Shown piece by piece: positions 23,897 through 32,573 of a DNA stretch of 64,000 nucleotides (position 1 is its first letter; the number at the start of each line of letters is the position of its first letter). The stretch is taken from NCBI GenBank assembly GCA_965223835.1, contig CBDCXQ010000001.1, forward strand, positions 3,100,001 through 3,164,000. The letters run 5' to 3'. This DNA is from CAVYXZ01 sp965223835. GTDB lineage: Bacteria; Chloroflexota; Anaerolineae; Aggregatilineales; Phototrophicaceae. A program made the translations under genes and the position numbers. The notes under the pieces were generated by a model. The model was not told the DNA's origin, did not search any database, and saw nothing but the letters and a program-made list of their open reading frames with translations.

Positions 23897-26509
23897 GTGA
23901 ACGTCATACTCACTCATCCCAACGCCGATTTTGACGCGGTAGCCGCTTTGCTGGCGGCGCATAAGCTGTACCCGGAAAATACACCGATCCTGCCAGACCG
24001 GTTGAATCGTAACGTCCATGATTTCTTGTTGCTTTACCGCAATGGCTTGCCTTTTTCATTTCATCAAAACGTTCAGTGGCATAACATCGACCATATTGTT
24101 TTGGTCGACACCCAGCGCATCACGGGACTGAAAAACGTTCCAAAGGAAACGCCGACCATCATCATTGATCATCATCACCCGTACACACGCGCTGACCTCA
24201 AACCGCATGAGACATTTCATAGCGAAAAAATCGGTTCAACAACCACGTTGCTCGTCGAGCAGCTTCAACAGCAATCTATCACATTGACATCGCTCGAAGC
24301 GACATTGCTGCAACTGGGCATCTATGAAGACACCGGGTCGCTATCTTACGGCACCACGACCCCCCGTGATATACGAGCCGCTGCCTGGCTGGTTGAGAAC
24401 CATGCGGCATTAGATACCGTCCGGCGCTTTTTGGCACCACCACTTCAAGATGACCAGCAAGCGCTGTTCGATTATCTGATGAATCATGCCGAAAGTCGCA
24501 GCATACAGGGTCACACCATCACAGTTGGCGCAGCGACGATCGATCAACCAGTTGCCGAAATCAGCAGCGTAGTCCATAGACTGCGTGATACCCTGGATCC
24601 GGCAGCGATTTTTGTGCTGGTGCAGATGCCTTCAAATCTATTGCTGGTCTGTCGTGCAACCGGCGACATATTGAATGTTGGCGCAATCGCCCGCATTTAC
24701 GGCGGTGGCGGCCATCAACGCGCAGCAGCAGCGACAATTTATGATCAGACGCTGGCTGAAGTCATGGCAACCCTGTGGGATCATATTTATAGTCATGTTC
24801 AGCCCATCGCCCGCGTTGCCGATTTGATGTCTTATGGTGTGCAAACCGTCAACGCCGACCAAATGGCCCACACTGTTGCCCAGCAGGTCCGCAAAATCGG
24901 GCATGAAGGCTACCCAGTCATCGATCAAGGGCGGGTGGTAGGGCTGCTTACTCGGCGTGAGCTTGACCGCACGCTGGAACATGGTCTGGGCGAACTTACC
25001 TTGCGCGAAATTATGACTGCTGGTGATATTTCATTACGCCCTGAAGACTCAGTTCAGATGCTGGAACAGACGATGGTTAAATCAGGGTGGGGGCAAATCC
25101 CGGTCGTTGATGCCCAGAGCCAGATTATCGGCATTGTGACGCGCACCGATTTAATCAATCACTGGGCCAAATTCCATCCAGCACAGCCCATCAAACACCC
25201 GACGCTAGCAAAAGATCAAATCCACACCGTTTTGGGGCCGGATGTGGCAACCTTGATCGAATCGATTGCCAGCCAGGCCCAGCACACAGAGATCAGTTTA
25301 TACATGGTGGGTGGAGTTGTTCGCGATTTAATGCTCAACCGCATCAATCTCGATATTGATTTTGTGGTCGAAGGCAGCGCGCTGCAACTGACGCGCACCT
25401 TGCAACAACGCTATGGTGGTGACATTCATAGCTACCAGCCGTTTGGTACTGCCAAATGGTTATTAGATGACGTGGTGGCTGCAAAGCTGGCAGTCAACCC
25501 GGACAATCTGCCCCATCATGTTGATTTCGCGACTGCCCGCAACGAATTCTACGAACACCCCACCGCACTGCCAACTGTTTATGAAGGTTCAATCAAACTT
25601 GATCTGCAACGGCGCGATTTTACGATCAACACGCTCGCGGTTCGAATGAGTCCCACCGCCGGTAGCGGGCAAATTCTTGATCTGTTTGGGGGCATGAACG
25701 ATCTCCAGCAGGGGATAATCCGCGCCCTCCATAGCCTCAGCTTTGTCGATGACCCGACTCGCATCTTGCGAGCACTGCGCTTTGAGGGGCGGCTTGACTT
25801 CGAAATAGAAGCACGTACCGGCGAACTCATTAAGTCCGCCCGTCCCATGCTTCGGCGCATCACCGGCGAACGGATACGTAATGAACTCGATCTGGTACTT
25901 CAAGAACCCCAACCGGCCCGCATTCTGTTGCGAATGCAAGCCAGAGGCCTGCTGACGGCCATTCACCCGGCATTCACAGTCCCGAATGATTTAGCCGACC
26001 GCTTCGAGGTCGACACAACTGCCGCGATTCCCTGGCAGCAAAAAATGCCCGACCGCCTATTATTCTACTGGCACATTATCGCGACGACGATTGTGATCGA
26101 AGATCTACCTGAATTGTGCGAACGCCTCTTGTTTGGCAGCAAGGTAAAGCAGTCGTTGCTTGATGCCGCTCAATTAGTGCAGAATATCAATGGACTGAGC
26201 GTGCCTGACTTGAAACCCAGTGAAATCGTTCAGATGCTGGCGGCGCGAACCGAAGTCGCCTTGTTTGTTGCCTGGATATTGAGCCGGGATTCGCTGGTGC
26301 GCGAGCGCATCCAGCAGTATATGACCAGATGGCGGTATGTGGAACCCACGTCCACCGGACACGATCTCCGCAACCTGGGCATTACGCCTGGGCCGTGTTA
26401 TGGTGTCATTCTGGATAAACTACGTGTCGCCCGGCTGGATGGCAAGATTAACACTGACGAGCAGGAACGCGACGTATTGTCCGCTCTCATCGCCGAGGAA
26501 TGTTCATGA
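23897..26509 (+). CDS. DHH-CBS-tRNA nucleotidyltransferase fusion (A-adding/CCA type)
   Basis: About 870 residues. The N-terminal DHH phosphoesterase has HPNADFDAVA, a DTQR motif and DHHHP near residue 97; a DHHA1-like part ends in GGGGHQRAAAATI (~270-285). Two CBS domains follow (~305-430), then a class II nucleotidyltransferase with GGVVRDLMLNRINLDIDFVV, where DID supplies the metal ligands, and RRDFTINTLAV. The polyA-polymerase-like C-terminus contains DDPTRILRALRFEGRL. The architecture is known in Thermus/Deinococcus, Aquifex and related bacteria, where such enzymes add A (or CCA) to tRNA ends. GTG at 23897 is preferred; a TTG lies 21 bases upstream. It overlaps the GNAT gene by four bases. 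Confidence 0.88.
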   Translation: MNVILTHPNADFDAVAALLAAHKLYPENTPILPDRLNRNVHDFLLLYRNGLPFSFHQNVQWHNIDHIVLVDTQRITGLKNVPKETPTIIIDHHHPYTRADLKPHETFHSEKIGSTTTLLVEQLQQQSITLTSLEATLLQLGIYEDTGSLSYGTTTPRDIRAAAWLVENHAALDTVRRFLAPPLQDDQQALFDYLMNHAESRSIQGHTITVGAATIDQPVAEISSVVHRLRDTLDPAAIFVLVQMPSNLLLVCRATGDILNVGAIARIYGGGGHQRAAAATIYDQTLAEVMATLWDHIYSHVQPIARVADLMSYGVQTVNADQMAHTVAQQVRKIGHEGYPVIDQGRVVGLLTRRELDRTLEHGLGELTLREIMTAGDISLRPEDSVQMLEQTMVKSGWGQIPVVDAQSQIIGIVTRTDLINHWAKFHPAQPIKHPTLAKDQIHTVLGPDVATLIESIASQAQHTEISLYMVGGVVRDLMLNRINLDIDFVVEGSALQLTRTLQQRYGGDIHSYQPFGTAKWLLDDVVAAKLAVNPDNLPHHVDFATARNEFYEHPTALPTVYEGSIKLDLQRRDFTINTLAVRMSPTAGSGQILDLFGGMNDLQQGIIRALHSLSFVDDPTRILRALRFEGRLDFEIEARTGELIKSARPMLRRITGERIRNELDLVLQEPQPARILLRMQARGLLTAIHPAFTVPNDLADRFEVDTTAAIPWQQKMPDRLLFYWHIIATTIVIEDLPELCERLLFGSKVKQSLLDAAQLVQNINGLSVPDLKPSEIVQMLAARTEVALFVAWILSRDSLVRERIQQYMTRWRYVEPTSTGHDLRNLGITPGPCYGVILDKLRVARLDGKINTDEQERDVLSALIAEECS

Positions 26510-27039
26510 CGATCGCGGAACCTCAAACGAGGCTGGTCATTGATATGCCAATTCGCTTGCGACCCGCCACTGCCGATGATCTACCCAAGTTGGAATGGTA
26601 TGGACAGTATCGGCATTTTCGCAACCTATTTCGCCGGACATTTCGCGAACAGCAAGCAGGACACCGGATGATTCTGCTGGCGACGGCCAATGACTTCCCG
26701 ATAGGGCATATCTTCATTCAGTACAAAGTCCGTCGCGCAAAAGCGCGGGCACCCCATGCCTATTTTTATTCTTTCCGTGTGATGGAAATGTTTCGGCAAC
26801 AGGGCATTGGTACCTGGTTGCTACAAGAGGCCGAGACAATCGTCATGGACCGTGGGCAACGCTGGGCTACGATTGCGGCGGCAAAAGAAAATATAGCTGC
26901 CCGCCGTCTGTATGAGCGTTTGGGTTATCGGATTTATGGCGAAGATGCGGGAGAGTGGAGTTTTGTCGATCACCGGGGCCAAACACGAGAAGTGAGCGAA
27001 CCGTGTTGGCTACTTGAAAAAAAACTAACTTCAAGATAA
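26506..27039 (+). CDS. GNAT-family N-acetyltransferase
   Basis: 177 residues. The acetyl-CoA loop is visible as VMEMFRQQGIGTWLLQEAE (R/Q-x-x-G-x-G/A type), followed by AAAKENIAARRLYERLGYR, the typical beta5-alpha4 region of GNAT enzymes. The ATG lies in an ATGA overlap with the nucleotidyltransferase stop; another ATG six bases upstream is possible. Substrate unknown. Coupling to a tRNA-maturation enzyme is suggestive only. Confidence 0.86.
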   Translation: MTIAEPQTRLVIDMPIRLRPATADDLPKLEWYGQYRHFRNLFRRTFREQQAGHRMILLATANDFPIGHIFIQYKVRRAKARAPHAYFYSFRVMEMFRQQGIGTWLLQEAETIVMDRGQRWATIAAAKENIAARRLYERLGYRIYGEDAGEWSFVDHRGQTREVSEPCWLLEKKLTSR

Positions 27040-27095
27040 TATCCTCTCCATCTTTTCACAAACCTGAAATTCATATCAATTACGCAGTCTCAACA

Positions 27096-27123
27096 TTGCA
27101 TTTGCGTTAATTCAGGTTATGAT
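27096..27123 (+). promoter_or_regulatory. Probable promoter of the cupin gene
   Basis: TTGCAT (27096-27101), a 16-bp spacer and TATGAT (27118-27123), ending 42 bp before the cupin ATG. Both boxes match the sigma-70 consensus in most positions. Confidence 0.55.
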
Positions 27124-27165
27124 CTTGTAGCATTTATCTGTTTCGGAAGAGTGAGTTTCTCATAT

Positions 27166-27498
27166 ATGGCAGTACAAAATGATGCGGTTCGCATCACGCG
27201 CTGGCGTGGCGGCCAACACCCTACCTTATCCGTGATTACCCGGATGATGAAGTCGGAAGGGCTGCGTCCCTACATGTGGATGAATATGCCTAACCATCGC
27301 TACGCTGTCCGCAGTCACGGCTACACCAAAGTTATGTTCGTGATCGAAGGTGTCGTCGAGTTGGTCTTCCCGGACAATAATCAGCGTGTGGTTCTACGCA
27401 GCGGAGACCGCTCTGATATTCCTGCTGGTGTGCGGCACGGCACCATTGTCGGGAAATCAGGCGCAAAATGCGTTGAGGCTTCATTGCCTCGCCGCTAA
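27166..27498 (+). CDS. Small cupin-domain protein
   Basis: 110 residues, a single cupin barrel. Motif 1 region is HRYAVRSHGYTKVMFVIEG and motif 2 is LRSGDRSDIPAGVRHGTIV. Metal-binding His residues are partly kept (H in RSHGY, H in GVRHG). Related one-domain cupins bind small ligands or act as sugar or amino-acid isomerases. It has its own promoter and terminator, so it is a single-gene unit. Start taken at ATG 27166; a GTG 15 bases upstream would lie directly against GGAAGA and is less likely. Confidence 0.8.
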   Translation: MAVQNDAVRITRWRGGQHPTLSVITRMMKSEGLRPYMWMNMPNHRYAVRSHGYTKVMFVIEGVVELVFPDNNQRVVLRSGDRSDIPAGVRHGTIVGKSGAKCVEASLPRR

Positions 27499-27512
27499 AT
27501 ACGAACCTCCAC

Positions 27513-27546
27513 ACGCCAGGGTATCCCATACTCTGGCGTTTTGTTT
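27513..27546 (+). terminator. Intrinsic terminator of the cupin gene
   Basis: ACGCCAG (27513-27519) pairs with CTGGCGT (27533-27539), with GTAT/ATAC extending the stem, followed by a T-rich tract (TTTTGTTTT). Confidence 0.8.
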
Positions 27547-27650
27547 TCTCCACTAATACCCAGAAATCAACGATCGTCTGCTCACTATCAAACAGCGATA
27601 TATGTGGTTAGCCCTTCATACATCCAGCTAGACGCCGAACCACCTTTGAG

Positions 27651-27656
27651 TATAAT
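27651..27656 (+). promoter_or_regulatory. -10 box upstream of the molybdoprotein gene
   Basis: A perfect TATAAT 28 bp before the ATG. No good -35 lies at the standard distance, so the promoter may depend on an activator or be of another type. Confidence 0.4.
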
Positions 27657-27684
27657 GACAGGGTGAAGCTTAAAACAAGTTTAC

Positions 27685-28506
27685 ATGACCAATCATTCAG
27701 CAGGTAAACACTTGGCCCGAGCCAATCACCCTCAGATCCCAGAAATAAACAGCAAATACTGGTCTTTTACACTTGGCGGCCTGGTTGACATCCCGCTGTG
27801 TCTCTCATTTGCAGACTTACAGGCCTATCCACGAGTGGCCCGTGAATGTTTACTAACTTGCAGAGGCAATCCACCGGGCGGCGATCATGTCTACGAGGCC
27901 CATTGGCAGGGAGCAGCGCTCACTGATTTATTGACCGACCTCAACATTCAACCTGCAGTCAATTATGCGCACCTGTACGCTGCCGACGGCTATACAACTT
28001 GTATTGAGTTTTCTGATTTGAAACAGTCTCTCCTGGCTTATCATCAAGACGAACAACCCTTAACCCCGGAGCAAGGTTATCCGGTTCGTCTCATTGCCCC
28101 CGATCTTTACGGCTATAAGCTGCCAAAGCACGTGCAACACATTATCCTGTCGGATCAACCGCTGCTAGGAACCTGGGAAAAGCGCGGTTGGCCGCTACCA
28201 GGGCGATTAACACCATCCGCAGCGTTTATTTCCCCACACGATCAAGCGCAGATTTACGGGGCAATCACCTTGCGAGGTATAGCTTTTGGTGGCGAGAAGG
28301 CGATTGAGAGTGTTGAAATTAACGTGGATGATGGCCCCTGGATGCCGGTGTCCGTAACTGACTATACGCCTTATCGGTTAATGCACTGGTCAACCGCATG
28401 GCAACCAGCAGTGCCGGGTGCATATCAGCTGCAAGTGCGGGTCAAAACTGACCAAAACATCGAAATTATTCCACACGCCTTGATTGTCCAGGTAAGATCT
28501 GTATGA
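27685..28506 (+). CDS. Sulfite-oxidase-like molybdopterin-binding protein
   Basis: 273 residues of the SUOX/YedY-type oxidoreductase molybdopterin-binding fold. LGGLVDIPLCLSFADLQAYP is the usual entry. ECLLTCRGNPPGGDHVYEAHW contains the cysteine expected to ligand molybdenum, followed by WQGAALTDLL. LIAPDLYGYKLPKHVQHI and LLGTWEKRGWPLPG match later parts of the domain. The last ~80 residues look like the Mo-co dimerisation (Ig-like) domain (GIAFGGEKAIESVEINVDDG, MHWSTAWQP). There is no signal peptide. It overlaps the next gene, a Tat-exported protein, by ATGA, so the two products may work together. Confidence 0.85.
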   Translation: MTNHSAGKHLARANHPQIPEINSKYWSFTLGGLVDIPLCLSFADLQAYPRVARECLLTCRGNPPGGDHVYEAHWQGAALTDLLTDLNIQPAVNYAHLYAADGYTTCIEFSDLKQSLLAYHQDEQPLTPEQGYPVRLIAPDLYGYKLPKHVQHIILSDQPLLGTWEKRGWPLPGRLTPSAAFISPHDQAQIYGAITLRGIAFGGEKAIESVEINVDDGPWMPVSVTDYTPYRLMHWSTAWQPAVPGAYQLQVRVKTDQNIEIIPHALIVQVRSV

Positions 28507-29357
28507 CCGACATGCCGCGGCTTTCACGCCGTCAATTTCTGCAGTTTTCGGGAATAGCCGTACTGGGTCAGGCATTAGGCTTTGACATACCCGAGTCGTC
28601 GCATTTTGGACGTGCCTTTGCTGCCACGCCCATTTACCACACACCCGACGGAAAAGTGTCGCGGCATTTATGGCCGGACAGTGTAACGCCGCTGCTGTCA
28701 GCTACGGAAAGCTGGTACCAAGTCGCGGCGGGTTATGTCAAGCGGACTGACTTGCAACCAATTACCTATGACCCTACCGGGCAACAACCTGCCCTGATTC
28801 AGCCGAACACATGGGCAACAGTCAACGCCCCCAGCGCCAGTATCCGAGCATGGTGTGCGGCTGACGCGCCGCTGGTGACACACATCGGTCATGGGGGTGT
28901 CTTAATGATAACCGACTATTTACCGGGCGATCCGGCCTGGTACGGTGTTGGATATAGTGCTGGCGAAATTATTGGTTGGAGTCAGGCGGTGCAATGGCGG
29001 CAAGCCAAGCTACAAGCTAACCCAACCAATCCGTTAGACATTGTGGTGAAGCAGCGTGTCATGACGATCTATGCCGATGGGAAAGCAATCGCTCAAACCA
29101 GTGTCGCGACCAGCGCGTCGACATTACCCGGCGGTAGCTATCAAATCACGCCGGGATTACCAGGTAGCCCACAGGCCGGGTATCAAGGCACACCCTGGTT
29201 ACTGTATTGGGGGAACCAATTCACCCTGAGCGGCGTCTATTGGCATAATCGCTTTGGTTCTGTTGTGAATGGACCGACCATTCAAACCACACCGATTATG
29301 GCTCAGTGGCTGTATACTCATCTCAGTCCAAACAGCCGCTTAATCATCAGGCAGTAG
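28503..29357 (+). CDS. Tat-exported L,D-transpeptidase-like (YkuD) protein without catalytic Cys
   Basis: 284 residues. The N-terminus has a twin-arginine signal (LSRRQFLQFSGIAVLG). An SH3-like part follows (~40-90), then beta-rich repeats and a YkuD-like C-terminal part: VMTIYADGKAIAQTSVAT, PGGSYQI, and YWHNRFG at ~246-252. Normal L,D-transpeptidases have HGxxxxxxG then S-H-G-C-I/R; here the corresponding stretch reads SVVNGPTIQ, so the Ser, His and Cys are all replaced. It therefore probably does not cross-link peptidoglycan and may bind it or serve another role. The upstream partner is a molybdoprotein. Confidence 0.75.
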   Translation: MTDMPRLSRRQFLQFSGIAVLGQALGFDIPESSHFGRAFAATPIYHTPDGKVSRHLWPDSVTPLLSATESWYQVAAGYVKRTDLQPITYDPTGQQPALIQPNTWATVNAPSASIRAWCAADAPLVTHIGHGGVLMITDYLPGDPAWYGVGYSAGEIIGWSQAVQWRQAKLQANPTNPLDIVVKQRVMTIYADGKAIAQTSVATSASTLPGGSYQITPGLPGSPQAGYQGTPWLLYWGNQFTLSGVYWHNRFGSVVNGPTIQTTPIMAQWLYTHLSPNSRLIIRQ

Positions 29358-29452
29358 GCAGCCATAGATTTAGTAAAGACTCATCTAATTCGTGCCATTC
29401 TCATGAAAGAATGAACGATATAGCTATGTCTGATGGATAGGATCGCATGCAT

Positions 29453-29475
29453 ATCACCCATTACGGGGTGATTTT
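29453..29475 (+). promoter_or_regulatory. Hairpin in the leader of the ccdA-tlpA operon
   Basis: ATCACCC (29453-29459) and GGGTGAT (29466-29472) form a perfect 7-bp stem with a 6-nt loop, followed by TTTA. It ends ~12 bp before the Shine-Dalgarno sequence. It could be a weak terminator or a structure that affects translation. Confidence 0.45.
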
Positions 29476-29498
29476 AGGTAATCGAGGAGATGTCAGCC

Positions 29499-31184
29499 TT
29501 GGAACTCACATTATATCTGGCTTTCATAGCGGGCCTGGTCTCATTTATTTCGCCCTGTGTTCTACCGTTAGTGCCAGCATATGTTGGGTACATGGGTGGT
29601 CGCATGACCCATTCGGTTGCCACCACTGCTGGGGCTGCAAAAATCAACAACGCAATTGGTTTCAATCAACGCTTCGTAACCTTATCCCACAGTGTATTCT
29701 TTGTGGCAGGTTTTGCGCTCGTCTTCGTTGGAATCGGCCTCCTCTCAACCGCCTTTGTCAGCATTATTGGCGGACAAAACATTAGCACATTAACTGACCT
29801 CATTGGTCGCATCGGTGGCGTCATTATTATCTTCTTCGGCCTCCATTTTATGGGCGTGCTACCCCGCTGGCTAGCGCGTTTCCGCAGCAACGAAAACTTG
29901 CTGAGCAATCCACTGGTCAGTATCCTGTTTGCGCTGGGCGGCAGTGCGCTCATCTTATGGGGCTTTAGCGGTAATATCCTGATCTGGGATTCTAGCCTTT
30001 GGCAGTTTGCGTCCTGGGCACCCCTCACTGGCCTGGTATTACTGGGCGCGTTTATCACCTGGCTGTTCCTCAGCGGCGCTTTTACTGACTCAGTGATTTT
30101 CTGGGGCGGTACAGTTGACCGTATCACCACAGCCCTTTATACCGACACTCGCCGGGATATGAGTTCGATGAAGCGCGGCGGCCAGGGATATGGTGGCTCT
30201 GCCCTGATGGGAGTCGTATTCTCGGCAGGTTGGACCCCCTGTATTGGCCCGGTGTATGGCGCAGTGTTAACCATGGCCGCCAATGGCGGTGATGTTACGC
30301 AGGCGGGATCACTACTCGCCGCCTATTCGTTAGGTCTGGGCGTGCCCTTCATGCTCACGGCCCTGGCGCTGGATAGTGCACAGAACGTACTACGCAAACT
30401 CCAGCGCCACATGCACAAGGTTGAACTTGCCAGTGGTGTGTTCCTGATTATTATCGGTGTGCTGGTCGCCAGCGGCCAACTTCAGAGCCTGAGTGCAACC
30501 TTGTCGCGTGGTGAATTTGCCGAAACTGCGATCAATCTCGAAGAACAAATCCTCGGAGCCGTAACCGGTCAGGGCTTTACTAACGAAGCAGATAACAGCA
30601 ACGAACTCATTGTGACTGACCCCGATACTGCTGAGATTAGCCCGACAGAAGTTCTGGATACCGCCTCGCCAGTACCAGAAACGATTGATACGTCCGAGAA
30701 TCCGCCTGCCGCCATCGGTAGCATTACCGGATTAGCAAACGACAGCGGTCCATCAGTCGGCATCAGCATTGGCAACCTGGCTCCCGATTTTGAAACTGTC
30801 AGCGATATTGGCGAACCATTACGTCTGTCTGACCATCGTGGCGAGATTGTCTTGCTGAACTTCTGGGCGACCTGGTGTGGTCCGTGTCGAATTGAAATGC
30901 CAGAATTTGAGGCCATCTTTAATGATCGCAAAGATGAGGGTTTCAATATCATCGCGGTGAATAATGCCGAAACAGTAGCCGCAGTGCAGGGCTTCCGGGA
31001 AGAACTCGACTTGAGCTTCCCAATGGTGATGGACGAGCGGGCGACGATTCAGAACCAGTACAACATCTTCAGCTACCCCAGTACGTTTATTCTGGATCGT
31101 GATGGCACCATCCTGGCACGGCATTTCGGCCCCCTCACGGCAGAACAAATTAACGAACTGGTCGAAGACGCACTGGCAGCCTAG
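29499..31184 (+). CDS. CcdA-TlpA fusion: membrane thiol transporter plus thioredoxin domain
   Basis: About 561 residues. The CcdA-type part (to ~330) has the paired cysteine motifs FISPCVLPLVPAY near residue 23 and AGWTPCIGPVYG near residue 245, within about eight membrane helices. An unusually long insert with extra hydrophobic segments lies between the two halves. A low-complexity Ser/Thr/Glu-rich linker (~350-425) leads to a TlpA/ResA thioredoxin domain with FWATWCGPCRIEMP near residue 459 and a cis-Pro in SYPSTFIL. CcdA passes electrons from cytoplasmic thioredoxin to extracytoplasmic thiols; here donor and acceptor are one chain. TTG 29499 is preferred because GAGGAG is 9 nt upstream; ATG 29490 directly abuts it. 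Confidence 0.88.
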   Translation: MELTLYLAFIAGLVSFISPCVLPLVPAYVGYMGGRMTHSVATTAGAAKINNAIGFNQRFVTLSHSVFFVAGFALVFVGIGLLSTAFVSIIGGQNISTLTDLIGRIGGVIIIFFGLHFMGVLPRWLARFRSNENLLSNPLVSILFALGGSALILWGFSGNILIWDSSLWQFASWAPLTGLVLLGAFITWLFLSGAFTDSVIFWGGTVDRITTALYTDTRRDMSSMKRGGQGYGGSALMGVVFSAGWTPCIGPVYGAVLTMAANGGDVTQAGSLLAAYSLGLGVPFMLTALALDSAQNVLRKLQRHMHKVELASGVFLIIIGVLVASGQLQSLSATLSRGEFAETAINLEEQILGAVTGQGFTNEADNSNELIVTDPDTAEISPTEVLDTASPVPETIDTSENPPAAIGSITGLANDSGPSVGISIGNLAPDFETVSDIGEPLRLSDHRGEIVLLNFWATWCGPCRIEMPEFEAIFNDRKDEGFNIIAVNNAETVAAVQGFREELDLSFPMVMDERATIQNQYNIFSYPSTFILDRDGTILARHFGPLTAEQINELVEDALAA

Positions 31185-31186
31185 CC

Positions 31187-31726
31187 GTGCGCCGGATATT
31201 CTATGCAATCGGGGCTGTGATCAGCATGATCGCAGCCTTTTTGTTATTGATTCAAGCTGGATTACCCAACCTCGCCGGGGAGACGCTACCGGGTGAAGTG
31301 CCGATTGCCCCCCAGGTTGGGTCCGTCGCACCGGACTTCAGCGCTCCCACTGTCAGCGGCACGCTGATAAATCTCGCGGCCATGCGGGGTCAAACGGTCA
31401 TTATCAATTTCTGGGCGACCTGGTGTGGGCCGTGTCAGGTCGAAATGCCTATTCTGCAACGGCTACATGATAACCAACCAGATTTACGCATCCTGGCCGT
31501 CAATATGGGCGAATCACCCACAATAATTCGCGAGTGGCAGCAGCAGACAAACCTGACCTACGATCTCCTGATAGATGAACAGCAGACTATTGCGACCCTA
31601 TATCAACTCCGGGGCCAACCATCCACCTACATTGTTGCGCCCAATGGTATCATTACCAACATATTTTTTGGACCGGTCAGCGAATCGACACTGGTCGCAT
31701 CACTAGGCAGGAGTTCAGAGGCATGA
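31187..31726 (+). CDS. TlpA/ResA-type thiol-disulfide oxidoreductase, membrane-anchored
   Basis: 179 residues from GTG. An N-terminal membrane anchor (GAVISMIAAFLLLIQAGL) is followed by the AhpC/TSA-TlpA fold: VGSVAPDFSAPTVSG, FWATWCGPCQVEMP with W79/C80/C83, and the cis-Pro in GQPSTYIV. It would reduce disulfides outside the cytoplasm, e.g. for cytochrome c maturation, using electrons from the CcdA domain encoded three bases upstream. The stop codon overlaps the start of the DUF2085 gene by four bases. Confidence 0.92.
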   Translation: MRRIFYAIGAVISMIAAFLLLIQAGLPNLAGETLPGEVPIAPQVGSVAPDFSAPTVSGTLINLAAMRGQTVIINFWATWCGPCQVEMPILQRLHDNQPDLRILAVNMGESPTIIREWQQQTNLTYDLLIDEQQTIATLYQLRGQPSTYIVAPNGIITNIFFGPVSESTLVASLGRSSEA

Positions 31727-32499
31727 CCCAGGCAAGCAATCGCAAGTGGGCTTTACGGAGCAATCTTTTACTGTTACACATCAGTCGCCGCTGGCTGACG
31801 ATCGCGATAACGATCATCACGATTTACGTTACCCTACCATTCGCGGCTCCCATTCTCATGAAAGCCGGGCTACGGAGTCCGGGTGAACTGATCTACACGA
31901 TCTACAGCCCTTTCTGTCACCAGTTTGCCTTTCGGTCATTTTTCCTGTTTGGTGAGCAAGCCGCCTATCCCCGTGCTATTAGTGGTACCGATGTAAAGAC
32001 ATTCGAAGCATATGCTCGCGAATCAGAAACATTCATGGAACTCCTCGCGCTTCACGCACGCTCACCTCGATCAGGTGACCCAAAGGACCTGGATGCTTTC
32101 TCTCCAGCCTTGCAATTTGCGGCGCGTGATTTTCGTGGTGATGAAACAATGGGATACAAGATTACCCTGTGCGAACGGGATATTACCATCTATCTGGCCC
32201 TGCTCGGTGGCGCAATCATCTTTTCGCGGATACGGCGTCGGCTGCGCCCGGTACCCATCATCATCTACATCATCCTCGGTCTGGGGCCAATCGGCATTGA
32301 TGGCTTCAGTCAACTCCTGGGGTATCCGCCATTTAACCTCTGGCCGCCACGCGAGACCTTGCCCATTTTCCGAGTCGTTACTGGCTTCTTATTCGGTTTG
32401 ATGAATGCCTGGTTGGCCTTTCCCTATCTTGAACTATCGTTCCGCGAAACTCAGGAATTGATTGAAGCCAAGCTTGGTCAAGCAGGCATCCAGCCGTAG
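31723..32499 (+). CDS. DUF2085 family membrane protein
   Basis: 258 residues with about five hydrophobic segments. The family signature is present: YSPFCHQFAFRSFFLFGEQ near residue 62, then TLCERDITIYLALLGG, and LGLGPIGIDGFSQLLGYPP. The conserved Cys/His residues (FCHQ, LCERD) suggest a metal or thiol site. An insert of ~70 hydrophilic residues lies between the two motifs. Function is not known. Its place after two thiol-disulfide proteins, with ATGA overlap, suggests a link to envelope redox chemistry. Confidence 0.85.
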   Translation: MTQASNRKWALRSNLLLLHISRRWLTIAITIITIYVTLPFAAPILMKAGLRSPGELIYTIYSPFCHQFAFRSFFLFGEQAAYPRAISGTDVKTFEAYARESETFMELLALHARSPRSGDPKDLDAFSPALQFAARDFRGDETMGYKITLCERDITIYLALLGGAIIFSRIRRRLRPVPIIIYIILGLGPIGIDGFSQLLGYPPFNLWPPRETLPIFRVVTGFLFGLMNAWLAFPYLELSFRETQELIEAKLGQAGIQP

Positions 32500-32524
32500 A
32501 CAACACAAGATTTTAGTTGTTCAC

Positions 32525-32560
32525 AACAAAAAAACCCCCGACAATTCACATCGGGGGTTT
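32525..32560 (-). terminator. Strong intrinsic terminator of the Tad-like operon
   Basis: AAACCCCCGA (32532-32541) pairs over 10 bp with TCGGGGGTTT (32551-32560). Read on the minus strand it is followed by a run of seven T. On the plus strand the tail is only TTTGGTT, so it works mainly for the minus-strand operon but may also serve the DUF2085 gene. Confidence 0.85.
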
Positions 32561-32573
32561 GGTTCAGGCTTAG

